A program made the translations under genes and the position numbers. Positions 17,710-26,705 of a stretch of 64,000 nt of DNA are shown here, piece after piece. The stretch is from Bdellovibrionia bacterium (GTDB lineage Bacteria; Bdellovibrionota; Bdellovibrionia; Bdellovibrionales; JAGQZY01), in contig JAUICP010000004.1 of assembly GCA_030427805.1 (NCBI GenBank), positions 286,705 through 350,704 on the forward strand, read 5' to 3'. The first letter of the stretch is position 1. Each line of letters starts with the position of its first letter. A model generated the notes under the pieces. It had not been told where the DNA came from and made no database searches. It worked only from the letters and a program-made list of their open reading frames with translations.

Positions 17710-17901
17710 AAAAACTCCTTTTAAAAACCTTTGCCACAGTCTTACTGGGGCTTTCTTGGTTATTTAACGGCAATCTTCAATCAGGGCATTCTCTTCAAAA
17801 ATTGACTTTTTTACACGGGCAGGACTTACAAAGACAAAATTGAAAGGGGTAAATTTATTAACCCTTTCTTTCGATTTTATACCGACAAAGAGCGGAATGG
17901 A

Positions 17902-19956
17902 TTAGGAGTCGTACCCACTCTTTTTCTGAAAAGAGTTCAGTAGCACAGCACATTGTCTTTTAGACTCAGGGTTGCCCCAAATTTGTAGCTGGTCGTCCAT
18001 ATCGAGCATCTCACTTTGATTTGGGAACATGATGAGTTGATCCCCTCTCAAAATGGAAACGATTGTAGCACCCGTTTTATTTCGAATATCGAGGTCAAAA
18101 AGACTGAGACCCTTTAGCTCAAGGTTTTTGACACTCACAGTTTCTAAGTCATCTAAGCCCGGAACGATAGATTTCGTTTTCTTTTTGGCCGATATCTTCT
18201 TTTCAAAGGTTTGCTTTTTTATAAGAGAGAGAATTTTTTCTCCGCCCGGTTCATATTCAAGGGCCACTTCGCCAGCCGTCTTCCACAATCGATAGAATAT
18301 CGCAGCAAGAGTCATTACAACGATAATAATAAAAACTGAACTCTCTATAAAAAAACTCAACGATAAGAGCAGAGGAAAACTCACTAAAAGGCAAAGAATT
18401 GACCATATAGTGATTTTAAAAAGTCTCTCCGCCGCTGACTCTTCGGCTTTCAGTCTCATTTTTTTGGCAAATAAACTTTGCGAAAGATTGATCGCTAAAC
18501 TTGAGGCCATTTTTGTAAAACCAAAGACAATCGGGATTAATACCAATCCAAGAATAATAACTAAAAGGGCCGCCTCAAATAAAGTTCCGGGTTCGACACC
18601 CAATCGCTCTAATAGGGGGGGGATAAATTTTAATATGAGAGGCGGAAGGGATACCAATAAAACCGCGTCCAAAAGGAGACCAAAGATCATTTTACGTGGG
18701 ATTTTAAACAAAGTCCCTTCGACTAATCGGTTTTCTTGCATGCTCTTAAACCAGGCCTCATAGAGACCAAAGGCAATTCGCATTTGCTTAGGAATTATTT
18801 TTGAGATGCGCCCCACAATTCGCTCCGACTTTTTCCAGAGAATAGGACTTGATAGAGACGTAAAGATTGCGACAGTTACTACGATGGCCTGAAACTCCTT
18901 AGTCACAACTCCGGCGCTCAAACCAATGGCCGCAATAATAAACGAAAATTCACCGATTTGACCGAGAGCGAGTGCTGATAATAGAGCCCTATTGATACCG
19001 GCTCCTGATAGCACACTCCCGATAAATACGATGAAAAATTGGGCGAAAATGACTGCAATTGAAATAATGATCGACTGGGGTAAAACTTCGATGGCTACAA
19101 AAGGATCAACCGTCATACCGACCGAGACAAAAAAGATCGCCACAAAAACGTCTTTGAGAGGCTTGGCAAGATGTTCGATACGGGATCCCTCACCACTTTC
19201 TGCCACCAATATGCCCGCCAAAAAAGCCCCTAGAGCCACAGAATAACCAAGACTCTCTACGACCAATGCCATAACAAAGCAGAGTCCACAGGCGACAATG
19301 ATCATGACTTCTGAATTATTGTAGTTACTAACGGCCTTTACAAATCGAGGAACGACAAAGAGCCCAACGACCGTGAGTAAAACCAGTATAAATATCAGTT
19401 TGCTAACCGTGGGCATAAGACTCGCTAAATCAAGCTGAGCACTGGCCCCGTAGGCACCTAAGACCGTTAAAAGAATAATCGCCACAACATCTTGAATCAC
19501 TAAAATTCCAAGAACATGCTCTCGCACTCTTTTGCTTGGTGGATTATCTTCAAAGATTTTACTAACGATCATGGTTGAAGAGATTGCTAGCGCTCCGCCC
19601 ATAAAGACCGATTGTGATCCCGACCACCCAAATAAGTAGCCGAGAAGATAGCCTGTGAAAAATAATGCGCTTATTTCTAAGAAGGCCGTGATTCCAGATG
19701 TTGGCAGAACTCGAAAGAATTTCTTGAGTCGAAACTCCATACCAATTGAGAACATAACCAAAATAACGCCAAACTCTGAGAGACTCTCGACCCGGTGGAG
19801 GTCAGCAAAAAGAGGAATAGGAATATAGGGCCCAATAATAAAGCCAGCAATGAGGTAACCGAGCACAGAAGGGAGCCTTAGTTTGTAAGAAATCGAACTC
19901 GTTAGAGCTGCGACCCCAAGGACCAACGCAATGTCTTTCAGAAAACTCTCGTGCAC
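17902..19956 (-). CDS. CPA2-family cation:proton antiporter with TrkA-C domain
   Basis: This 684-residue inner-membrane protein has about 12 hydrophobic segments in its first 380 residues, including family stretches YLIAGFIIGPYIP, LGILVIQDVVAIILL and GEFSFIIAAIG, as in KefB/KefC-type monovalent cation:proton antiporters. A further membrane region (about 430-560) follows, then a C-terminal TrkA-C-like domain (VKNLELKGLSLFDLDI to DQLQIWG). There is no NAD-binding TrkA-N domain, so it is not a canonical glutathione-gated Kef protein. The GTG start has GGGAGG just upstream. The next gene on this strand is a metal permease, but the 60-nt gap does not prove an operon. It likely acts in K+ or Na+ and pH balance. 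Confidence 0.88.
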   Translation of the reverse strand: MHESFLKDIALVLGVAALTSSISYKLRLPSVLGYLIAGFIIGPYIPIPLFADLHRVESLSEFGVILVMFSIGMEFRLKKFFRVLPTSGITAFLEISALFFTGYLLGYLFGWSGSQSVFMGGALAISSTMIVSKIFEDNPPSKRVREHVLGILVIQDVVAIILLTVLGAYGASAQLDLASLMPTVSKLIFILVLLTVVGLFVVPRFVKAVSNYNNSEVMIIVACGLCFVMALVVESLGYSVALGAFLAGILVAESGEGSRIEHLAKPLKDVFVAIFFVSVGMTVDPFVAIEVLPQSIIISIAVIFAQFFIVFIGSVLSGAGINRALLSALALGQIGEFSFIIAAIGLSAGVVTKEFQAIVVTVAIFTSLSSPILWKKSERIVGRISKIIPKQMRIAFGLYEAWFKSMQENRLVEGTLFKIPRKMIFGLLLDAVLLVSLPPLILKFIPPLLERLGVEPGTLFEAALLVIILGLVLIPIVFGFTKMASSLAINLSQSLFAKKMRLKAEESAAERLFKITIWSILCLLVSFPLLLSLSFFIESSVFIIIVVMTLAAIFYRLWKTAGEVALEYEPGGEKILSLIKKQTFEKKISAKKKTKSIVPGLDDLETVSVKNLELKGLSLFDLDIRNKTGATIVSILRGDQLIMFPNQSEMLDMDDQLQIWGNPESKRQCAVLLNSFQKKSGYDS

Positions 19957-20016
19957 TCCACCTCCCGAAAGGATATCCTAGCAATGGAAGAATTCACATT
20001 CAAACCTAATCACTGC

Positions 20017-22026
20017 TTAATGCTTATGACCTAACTGAATGAGCTGCTCAATAAAGTGACGAAAGCCCTGACGCACGAAAGAAAGGAGGATCAACAGGGC
20101 CAGAACAACCGAGGCTATTTCCTGCGCCAAAGAGGAGTGTTCCATCATTTCGCTTGGCGTGACCTTCTCGATCGGAACGGCCATAAAATCGATGAAAAGT
20201 CCCATTCCAATAGCTATGAGTAATACACCAAACCCAAAGAGGATTGCAAATTTTTTGCCGTGAAGCTTATTTAAAATTCCAAAGGTACTGATATTAGTAG
20301 CAGGTCCCGCCAGCAAAAAGGCGATAATTGCTCCCGTACTCACTCCCTTAGACAGTAAAATTGCCGCCAAAGGAGTTGCCCCCGAGGCACAAACATAAAG
20401 CGGTATACCAATAACAGAAAACACCAGAACCTGCTGCACTGAACTCCAGCCGCTAAAGAAATCATAAGAAATGAAATTCTCAAGAACCGCAGCAACAACG
20501 AGTCCCACAAGAATCCACGGAATCGTATGATCCAAAAGATCTTTAAAGCCATAGTTAAGTCCCATTCTAAATTTCTCTTTAAAAGAAATTTTTGGTTCCT
20601 CTGCTCTCGAAAAATTCTGATTTTTCTTTGCTTTAAACAGGTAACTAAAAAGAACTCCGACTAAGAGGGCGAGTACGAAGGCAGCAATTATTCTTATGAA
20701 GGTGACGTCGGGACCTAGAAGTGCAAACGAAAGAAAGATAGCATCGAGCCCGATCTCGGGTGTCGCAATGAGAAAGGCCACCGCAGCCGACACTGGCGCA
20801 CCTTTTTGAATGAGCGACTGATAAAGTGGCAGGACCCCACAAGAACAAATGGGTAAAGGTAAGCCAAAGGCGACGCCTTTAGATGTTTGCGCGAGCCGAT
20901 TGCCACGACCGAGCCAACGCATGTGCCCTGGTTTTATAAAACTTGTCATCAGGCCCGCAAAACTAAATGCTAATAACAAGGGGATCGAACTCTCTTTAAA
21001 CAGCAGCCAAAAGGTATTTCCCACTTTTAAAAAACTCGCCTTAGCTTCAGGTTCAAGAAAGTAGAATACCTCAACAAGTATGAGAAAAATGACTAGCAAA
21101 GCCCCGTAGGACGAAAAACTCACATCAGAAAAGTAAGAGGCAATAGAGTTTTTAAAACCCAAACGCTCTTTAAGACGATTCCCACGGTTGAGCTTATAAT
21201 CCACCGAAGTTTCACTATGGTCCTCGCTCGAATGACTATGGGTATGAAGATGACTATGCTCACCTTGGTGTATGTGTTCGTGGGAATGACCATGATGATG
21301 GCCGCCCTGCTCACTATGATCATGGTCACAACCACTTCCCCCCAGGCCTGCAAAATGGTGATGGGTACAATGATCATGATGGTCACTACCCGCCAGAACG
21401 CTCCCGTGGCTTACGATGTGAAGTAAATTACCGGCTACAAAAACTTCAATTAACAAAAGAAGATCAAATTCATTGTGACCGTGAACGTGATCGTGCCCTT
21501 GAAAGTATCCTGCAAGAAAAAAGCCCGCCGTGGTTCCTAGAATCAACAAGAGTATAGCGCCCAAACTGTATAAACGTCCTCGCTTGCGATTAATAAAGAA
21601 ATTTATAATTATAATTCCGACGCCGAGTCGATGGAGTATGACTGAAAGCCCCATGTTAATGGAGTGACCATGGTCGCTCGAGGCAAGAACAGCCCCTTCG
21701 GCAAAGACGTGGACGGCAAAACCCAGGGTAATCATCACCCAAAAAGCAAATGAAAGTCCTTTGCTATCTTTGATGCCAAAACGGTCCTGTAATATCTGTG
21801 GACAGAAAGGGAACCAAAGTCCCACGATAAAGAACAACAGGGCATAGTATGCCTCAGTTTCGACGACCTCGGGCAGAATATGTAGAAAGCAAAAAGATAA
21901 GATGGCAGCAAAGACAAGACCATCAAAAAACATGGATACTTTGCGACTCTTTCCAGACAAACGCAAAACCAAGGGCCCCAACAAAAAGGCCAAATTCGCA
22001 GCAACCAATGTAACAAGAGAAATCAT
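20017..22026 (-). CDS. ZIP-like plus DUF318 permease fusion with His-rich loop
   Basis: This 669-residue membrane protein joins two transporter-like halves. The N-terminal half (1-210) resembles ZIP transporters: a helix with HVFAEG (106-111), like the H-x-x-x-[DE]-G site, and a helix with ILHRLGVG. The linker at about 203-272 contains some 25 His (for example HHHGHSHEHIH), typical of metal-binding loops. The C-terminal half (300-669) is a DUF318/YraQ-type permease with PICSCG at 392-397, the Cys pair of the Cu/Zn efflux branch sometimes called SO_0444. Metal efflux or handling is likely, with zinc or copper the best guesses. No strong Shine-Dalgarno precedes the ATG. Confidence 0.8.
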   Translation of the reverse strand: MISLVTLVAANLAFLLGPLVLRLSGKSRKVSMFFDGLVFAAILSFCFLHILPEVVETEAYYALLFFIVGLWFPFCPQILQDRFGIKDSKGLSFAFWVMITLGFAVHVFAEGAVLASSDHGHSINMGLSVILHRLGVGIIIINFFINRKRGRLYSLGAILLLILGTTAGFFLAGYFQGHDHVHGHNEFDLLLLIEVFVAGNLLHIVSHGSVLAGSDHHDHCTHHHFAGLGGSGCDHDHSEQGGHHHGHSHEHIHQGEHSHLHTHSHSSEDHSETSVDYKLNRGNRLKERLGFKNSIASYFSDVSFSSYGALLVIFLILVEVFYFLEPEAKASFLKVGNTFWLLFKESSIPLLLAFSFAGLMTSFIKPGHMRWLGRGNRLAQTSKGVAFGLPLPICSCGVLPLYQSLIQKGAPVSAAVAFLIATPEIGLDAIFLSFALLGPDVTFIRIIAAFVLALLVGVLFSYLFKAKKNQNFSRAEEPKISFKEKFRMGLNYGFKDLLDHTIPWILVGLVVAAVLENFISYDFFSGWSSVQQVLVFSVIGIPLYVCASGATPLAAILLSKGVSTGAIIAFLLAGPATNISTFGILNKLHGKKFAILFGFGVLLIAIGMGLFIDFMAVPIEKVTPSEMMEHSSLAQEIASVVLALLILLSFVRQGFRHFIEQLIQLGHKH

Positions 22027-22331
22027 ACCGTTGGCCGAACCTTTGAATGATTTTCGATCAGGTTACTGTCAAATAAAATTGTGTACCATAAATCGCCAAT
22101 GATATTTTCAAACCTCAAAGTTTTGACGCTCGATACTTCATTGAACGGTCCTAGAAACTGTTTCATAGAGTTCGCTAGACTACGTCAAAAACTAACTAAA
22201 GTGCAAACGGTTCCTTGGTTATTGTAAGAGATTACATCTCTAAATAGGCCACTCAGTAAATAGGTTAGGCTTGAATTCAGATCAAAAGTGGCCTCGCGCT
22301 TGATGCAACGCAAACTTTCCCCTTTTATTGC
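22027..22331. other. Intergenic stretch
   Basis: About 305 bp. TTGACA on the minus strand (22067-22072) lies about 40 nt before the fusion permease ATG and could be a -35 box, but the sequence 17 nt further (CATTCA) is a poor -10. Nothing else is seen. Confidence 0.35.
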
Positions 22332-23142
22332 CTAAAATGCGGCATCCACCCCGAAAACTAATGTATTTTCTTTTACCTGGTGGCCATAGGTTCTATCGAG
22401 GGTGTCTCGGTCGATATCGAGCCAATCAATGTTTACTTCAAAAAGAAGTTTAGCGTTTCGAGCCAAGTAGTAAGAGGCCGATAAGGTTGTCGTGTTAATT
22501 TCAATTCCTCTGAATATGCTATCCGAATCGCTAAAATCCCCGTTATCAGCATAGTTTTGCAAAAACGAGAACGCCCACTCTTGGCTGTGAATATAGTCGA
22601 CTCCTATAAAACCTCCGACCCAAGAGAAATTCTTATCCGGTTGAGAGGCGTCGAACCCTTTCCAGGTATTTGAAAGAACCTGAATAAATACATCTAATTT
22701 CGACGTGATATCCCTAGCTAAATCAAACCCAACGATGTCTTTGTCCACTAGTAAGGTGGTCAGTTAATGGAGCACTGGACAACAACTTAATTAAATAAGG
22801 AGCCTGGATATCAAAATCACTCTCCTGAGTAACCGCACCTGTTGTCTGATCATAGTTCTTAAAGTCGTCGCGCCCTTGAAGGAAGGCCTGAAAGCGCATT
22901 GCCAAAGCCGGTGAATCCTGAAGCCAAAGCTGGTGGTCGCCAATATCTTTTTTAGCACTGGACTTCCGATTACCAAATCTAAAGTTATTGTCGGCGAAAC
23001 TCCTACCGCTCGCATTTAATTTCGGGAAGGCACTGTGACAGGCTGTACAGCTGACATTGTAGGTTCTCGCGAAAACTGGAATGGCCTCACTTAAAGCAGG
23101 AGTTAAAAAAAGAATGACAACGACACTCGCAAGTATTTTTAT
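22332..23142 (-). pseudogene. Broken cytochrome c / outer-membrane barrel protein gene
   Basis: The N-terminal piece (23142 to 22723) reads a signal peptide (KILASVVVILFLTPALSEA), then YNVSCTACHSAFPKLNASGR with one CxxCH heme site, then 'LWLQDSPALAMRFQAFLQGR' and 'APYLIKLLSSAPLTDHL', and ends in TGA. The C-terminal piece, in another frame from about 22748, reads barrel strands (FSWVGGFIGVDYIHS, GIEINTTTLSASYYLAR) to a proper stop at 22332. Related heme-barrel proteins are, as I recall, about 400 residues; only about 270 remain, so an internal deletion plus frameshift near 22740 is the simplest reading. The first codon at the Shine-Dalgarno is ATA, and no ATG, GTG or TTG is available in frame. 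Confidence 0.75.
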
Positions 23143-23153
23143 AGTAGCCCTCC
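23140..23153 (-). promoter_or_regulatory. GGAGG Shine-Dalgarno 6 nt before an ATA codon
   Basis: On the minus strand GGAGG (23149-23153) is followed by exactly 6 nt and then ATA (23142-23140), which opens the signal peptide of the broken cytochrome-barrel gene. In frame upstream there is only a stop 16 codons back and no ATG, GTG or TTG. The same spacing precedes the ATT at 53738 and the ATC at 54238. Confidence 0.6.
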
Positions 23154-23338
23154 CATGACAGCTTTGGGATAGTTCAAAAATTCCATATTATCTATGAAAA
23201 AAAGTATTTTGGAACGGCCAATCAAAAATTCAAATTCTAAGGTTCGATAAACTTATAAAACTATTTGAGAAAAAGAGTCCCTGAACCGACTCACTGAATC
23301 TGATTAAAGGTCACCAGCCAAAAGGGACAAGGTTTTCA

Positions 23339-24196
23339 CTAAAGATACTCAACATCGGCAAAAGTGAGCTTAATTTGCGGGTCATAACTGACGTGATAGC
23401 GATCACGAATTTGTTCGCGAATCTGCTTTTTTAAGGATTCCCGATCGGGTGCTTCGACGGAGATTCTCTCGAACTTTTCGTAAGCCCGGTGGCGACCATC
23501 GGGAAAGACTTGAACGTCAAAGTACAGCTGATCTTTGACCGGGTGGCCTGACCAGTTATAAATAAAAAGCCAAAACATGGCAGCTGCTACAATAATGGCA
23601 ATATGAAAAATTTCATGGGGTCCGAGGACTCCAGGGATAATTACGGGCCAACGAGCAAAATCAATAATTGCTCCAAAAGAGTAAAGTAGAGCCCCGTAAA
23701 GCATGAGCCTTAGGCTTTCGTGGGAGAATTTTCTGTAGAGGTGAAACATACTAAAGAGTCCGCTCCAGCCTAGGGTTAGAAACAATAGCAGACTCAACCA
23801 CTCTGGGAAATCGTGAAAGTAAATGACCTGAAAGACCAGCCCGTTTATTGCTAAGATCCATACGGCTGATAAAACACCCCAACGCCAAGGGCCGCGAAAC
23901 AATATAACATGAATGGGCGTAAATGTTCCAGCGATCATGACCCAAATTCCTGCGTAATCAAGGCGCTGCAGGACTGCTCTTGCCTCACCCTCTTCTTCGA
24001 GGAGGTGAAAAACACCACTCATTGAAAATAAAAAAACCATGCAGAAGGTATAAACCATCAACGAAATAAGGCGCGACCGACTGCCCCGCCCGCGGCCCGC
24101 TAGAAAGAAGCCGGCCACCAGTGCAGTGCCCGCAGCCAGAAGATGGGTAATGCTGCTAAGGGGTTCGTAAAATCCAAGAAAGGCGATAGTTTCCAT
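23339..24196 (-). CDS. Hemolysin III / PAQR-family membrane protein with C-terminal extension
   Basis: This 285-residue protein has seven hydrophobic segments and the PAQR/hemolysin III motifs: FSMSGVFH (Ser and His), RLDYAGIWVMIAGTFTP (Asp) and GPHEIFHIAI (His-x3-His), the presumed metal site. An additional 70-residue hydrophilic tail after the last helix (from DQLYFDVQVFPDGRHR to LTFADVEYL) is not part of the usual family and looks like a small alpha/beta domain. In bacteria the family affects membrane fluidity or lipid composition, despite its name. A remnant acetyltransferase gene lies immediately upstream. Confidence 0.85.
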   Translation of the reverse strand: METIAFLGFYEPLSSITHLLAAGTALVAGFFLAGRGRGSRSRLISLMVYTFCMVFLFSMSGVFHLLEEEGEARAVLQRLDYAGIWVMIAGTFTPIHVILFRGPWRWGVLSAVWILAINGLVFQVIYFHDFPEWLSLLLFLTLGWSGLFSMFHLYRKFSHESLRLMLYGALLYSFGAIIDFARWPVIIPGVLGPHEIFHIAIIVAAAMFWLFIYNWSGHPVKDQLYFDVQVFPDGRHRAYEKFERISVEAPDRESLKKQIREQIRDRYHVSYDPQIKLTFADVEYL

Positions 24197-24226
24197 GGCC
24201 TTAATCTATTCTATCCAATGGGCCAT

Positions 24227-24514
24227 TTAAAGCTTTTTCTTGTATACTACAGCACGGAGGCTCCAGTCGTTTTTCTCGTAGAAGTTCTTTCCCCTTGTGT
24301 TATCCACACCCGTGCAAAGCCTAATTTTCGAACAGCCATTGCTTGCTGCGATTTCATGGGCTCGCTCGAGTAAAATGGAGCCCAAGCCTTTAGAACGCTG
24401 ATCTGAAGCTATAACGAGGTCATCTACGTAGAGGTGTTTGCCGTGAACAAAGTCTGAAAGGATACGGGGATATAATTTCGCGTATTTCCACAGAACCTCC
24501 TGGAGGATTGAATA
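24227..24514 (-). pseudogene. Remnant of a GNAT acetyltransferase gene
   Basis: One minus frame reads 'LSDFVHGKHLYVDDLVIAS', 'QRSKGLGSILLERAHEIAA' and 'CTGVDNTRGKNFYEKNDW' to a TAA. This matches the C-terminal two thirds of GNAT acetyltransferases: the V-D-D-L-V strand, the acetyl-CoA loop (Q/R-x-x-G-x-G as QRSKGLG) and the N-x-x-x-x-x-FYEK element. About 95 codons are open, bounded upstream by TAG, with no ATG, GTG or TTG near the 5' end and the first 50 or so residues of a typical GNAT missing. It appears to be 5'-truncated. It lies between the exonuclease III and hemolysin III genes. Confidence 0.72.
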
Positions 24515-24530
24515 CTATGAAGGAAAGCTC

Positions 24531-25295
24531 TCACCTTTTTAACTCAATAGCTACTGGGCAGTGATCAGAACCCAGAACCTCGGGCTGATTATAACTTTTT
24601 TTAAGGCGGTCCTTGGCCTCTTCATTCATCATAAAGTAATCAAGACGCCACCCTACATTGCGTTCACGAATGCCGGGACGATAACTCCACCACGTATAAT
24701 GCCCGCCTTCGGGTTCGAACTGCCTAAACGTATCAAAGTAACCAGCCTCAATAAATTCAGTCATCCAGGCCCGTTCCTCCGGCAGAAAGCCCGCATTTTT
24801 CTTATTCGTCTTTGGGTTTTTAAGATCAATTTCTTGGTGTGCAATATTCCAATCGGCACACATGACAAGATTTTCACCCTGATCGCGAAGCTTATTCATT
24901 TCTCTTAAAAACTTCTTACAGAATTTAATCTTTAACGGCAGGCGCGAGTGATCCCTTTTACTATTCGGAAAGTAGGAATTCACAACTGTAAACTTTGGGT
25001 ACTTAGCGATAATCACTCGACCTTCTCGGTCTAATTCCTTAACACCAATTCCGTATTTGACCTCTAAGGGTTCTTTTTTTGAAAATATAGCCGTACCACT
25101 GTAACCGCGCTTTTCTGCCGGATTCCAAAGCGCATGATATTTGAGAGGATTGCGGAAGTTCTCATCGACTTGTTCGGGAGTGGCTTTTATTTCTTGTAAG
25201 CAAACAATATCGGCCTTTTCTTTTTCAAACCAATCCAAGAAACCATTGCGACCACAAGCCCTAATTCCATTAACGTTCCAACTGAGTAACTTCAT
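24531..25295 (-). CDS. xthA: Exodeoxyribonuclease III
   Basis: This 254-residue cytosolic enzyme acts in base excision repair as an AP endonuclease and 3'-5' exonuclease. The motifs of the family are intact: WNVNGIRA at the N-terminus, the metal-binding Glu in LQEIKA, YFPN, the catalytic ADWNIAH and the C-terminal GSDHCP. I chose the ATG at 25295 because the protein then begins MKLLSWNVNGIR, as homologues do, with CAGG just upstream; an upstream TTG would add only five residues. The length is normal for the family. It is a stand-alone gene. Confidence 0.95.
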   Translation of the reverse strand: MKLLSWNVNGIRACGRNGFLDWFEKEKADIVCLQEIKATPEQVDENFRNPLKYHALWNPAEKRGYSGTAIFSKKEPLEVKYGIGVKELDREGRVIIAKYPKFTVVNSYFPNSKRDHSRLPLKIKFCKKFLREMNKLRDQGENLVMCADWNIAHQEIDLKNPKTNKKNAGFLPEERAWMTEFIEAGYFDTFRQFEPEGGHYTWWSYRPGIRERNVGWRLDYFMMNEEAKDRLKKSYNQPEVLGSDHCPVAIELKR

Positions 25296-25337
25296 AGACC
25301 TGTTTTTCAATTAAATCCTGTGGAGGTCAAGAATTTA

Positions 25338-26513
25338 CTAATATTTCTTGAGGACACTCTTTTGCGTATATTTAAAAACGCCCTCAATTTGAAAAGAGTT
25401 GGCAAAACGAGCCTTTGTCTTAACTCGAATTTTCGCATTACACCCTTTTTCAACCCAAATCGTATTGCTTCCTTTCATACCAATTTTAGAATGGTTGGCA
25501 CACTGAGAGGCCGAGAGAACCTGATAATCGACGATTGGTCCCGTGAGACTGACGCAGGCTAATCGATTCTTAGACCCTGATCGACAATTGACTTCAAAGG
25601 TAACAGGGTTATCACTAATATACTGTGATACGGAATTCCACGTTGGCCACGTCTTCGAATTTGTGCTGTTTTTGTAGAGATTATAGAGGGTTCTATGATC
25701 AGTTAGGGACATGTAGTTTTGGTACTTAACTTCTCCGTTAGGGTCCGACAGAGCAAAATCCTTCTTCCATAGTGTCTTCTTTCCATAAAGGTAGGAATTG
25801 TAGTGCATAATTGAACTATAATCGTAGGCTTGGGTCATATAGTCTACTAGTGAACTATCAATCGTGTAACCCACTGTTCCTGTATAACCGCCGAGGCCAT
25901 CGGGATCTAAATTAACTATGTGATCAACGGCGTCGGGGCGAATATGCTCATGGGAAATTCCAAAACAGTGCATTAGCTCATGTTCTACTATCTGCGGAAG
26001 CTCCCAGCAGGTTTCGTTCATTCGTAAAGACATGACTCCTTGTTCTTTCTTAAATCCAATATGGCCTTGACCACAAAAAGGAGTGTCCTCGTTTTTGAGA
26101 GTTCTCACCAAAAGAAATACTTTTCTGCCACTTCCCGCCTCAATACAACGAACCGGAGCAAAAGCAGAAATCTGCCGGCAAGCTTCTCGGAAACGTCTCT
26201 TTTGTTTATTTGTTACCGATGATTCAAACTTATAGTAAAGGTCCCCGTTAGGCCACAACCTCGTCTTAATTTCTTTTAACCCCTGCTGTAAAACGTCGCT
26301 CGAATCCGTCGCTAAAGAAACTGGCTTGTCCCCATCCAATGTTTGAGAAACCAACATTTCTTTATCAACAATCATATCCTCTATGAGTACGTAACCATCG
26401 GGTATTGATGTATCCTGTTCAGAGAATTCAGACCTATAATCGAAACCTTCACCACAATTCTGAAAACTGAGTATCATTAGACTTGTAGTTAAAATAAAGA
26501 AAAAATACTTCAT
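25338..26513 (-). CDS. Exported astacin-type zinc metalloprotease
   Basis: This 391-residue exported protease has the full astacin zinc site HELMHCFGISHEH (His178, Glu179, His182, His188) and the Met-turn SIMHY. The N-terminus is a hydrophobic segment followed by SFQNCGEGFDYRS, with Cys20 in the same QNCG context as the GH10 enzyme but without a canonical lipobox. Residues about 25-80 may be a propeptide region. The C-terminal 90 residues after the Met-turn, with several Cys, form an extra domain I do not recognise. Astacins cut extracellular proteins. The gene is monocistronic, with GGGGT shortly before its ATG. Confidence 0.93.
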   Translation of the reverse strand: MKYFFFILTTSLMILSFQNCGEGFDYRSEFSEQDTSIPDGYVLIEDMIVDKEMLVSQTLDGDKPVSLATDSSDVLQQGLKEIKTRLWPNGDLYYKFESSVTNKQKRRFREACRQISAFAPVRCIEAGSGRKVFLLVRTLKNEDTPFCGQGHIGFKKEQGVMSLRMNETCWELPQIVEHELMHCFGISHEHIRPDAVDHIVNLDPDGLGGYTGTVGYTIDSSLVDYMTQAYDYSSIMHYNSYLYGKKTLWKKDFALSDPNGEVKYQNYMSLTDHRTLYNLYKNSTNSKTWPTWNSVSQYISDNPVTFEVNCRSGSKNRLACVSLTGPIVDYQVLSASQCANHSKIGMKGSNTIWVEKGCNAKIRVKTKARFANSFQIEGVFKYTQKSVLKKY

Positions 26514-26705
26514 GGCGACCCCACACCCCTGATATACCTCTATTAAATTCTATATTGAGATCGACAAGAAGACAAAATACGCATTCTAAATCCAAAAACT
26601 ATCTACTAATAATACGTTGGAGTGTAGATACTTTTGCCAATGAAATGTATTATATTGAGACCAAATACACATAGAAAAAAAATTTAATTTGGTAAATAGA
26701 TCAAT

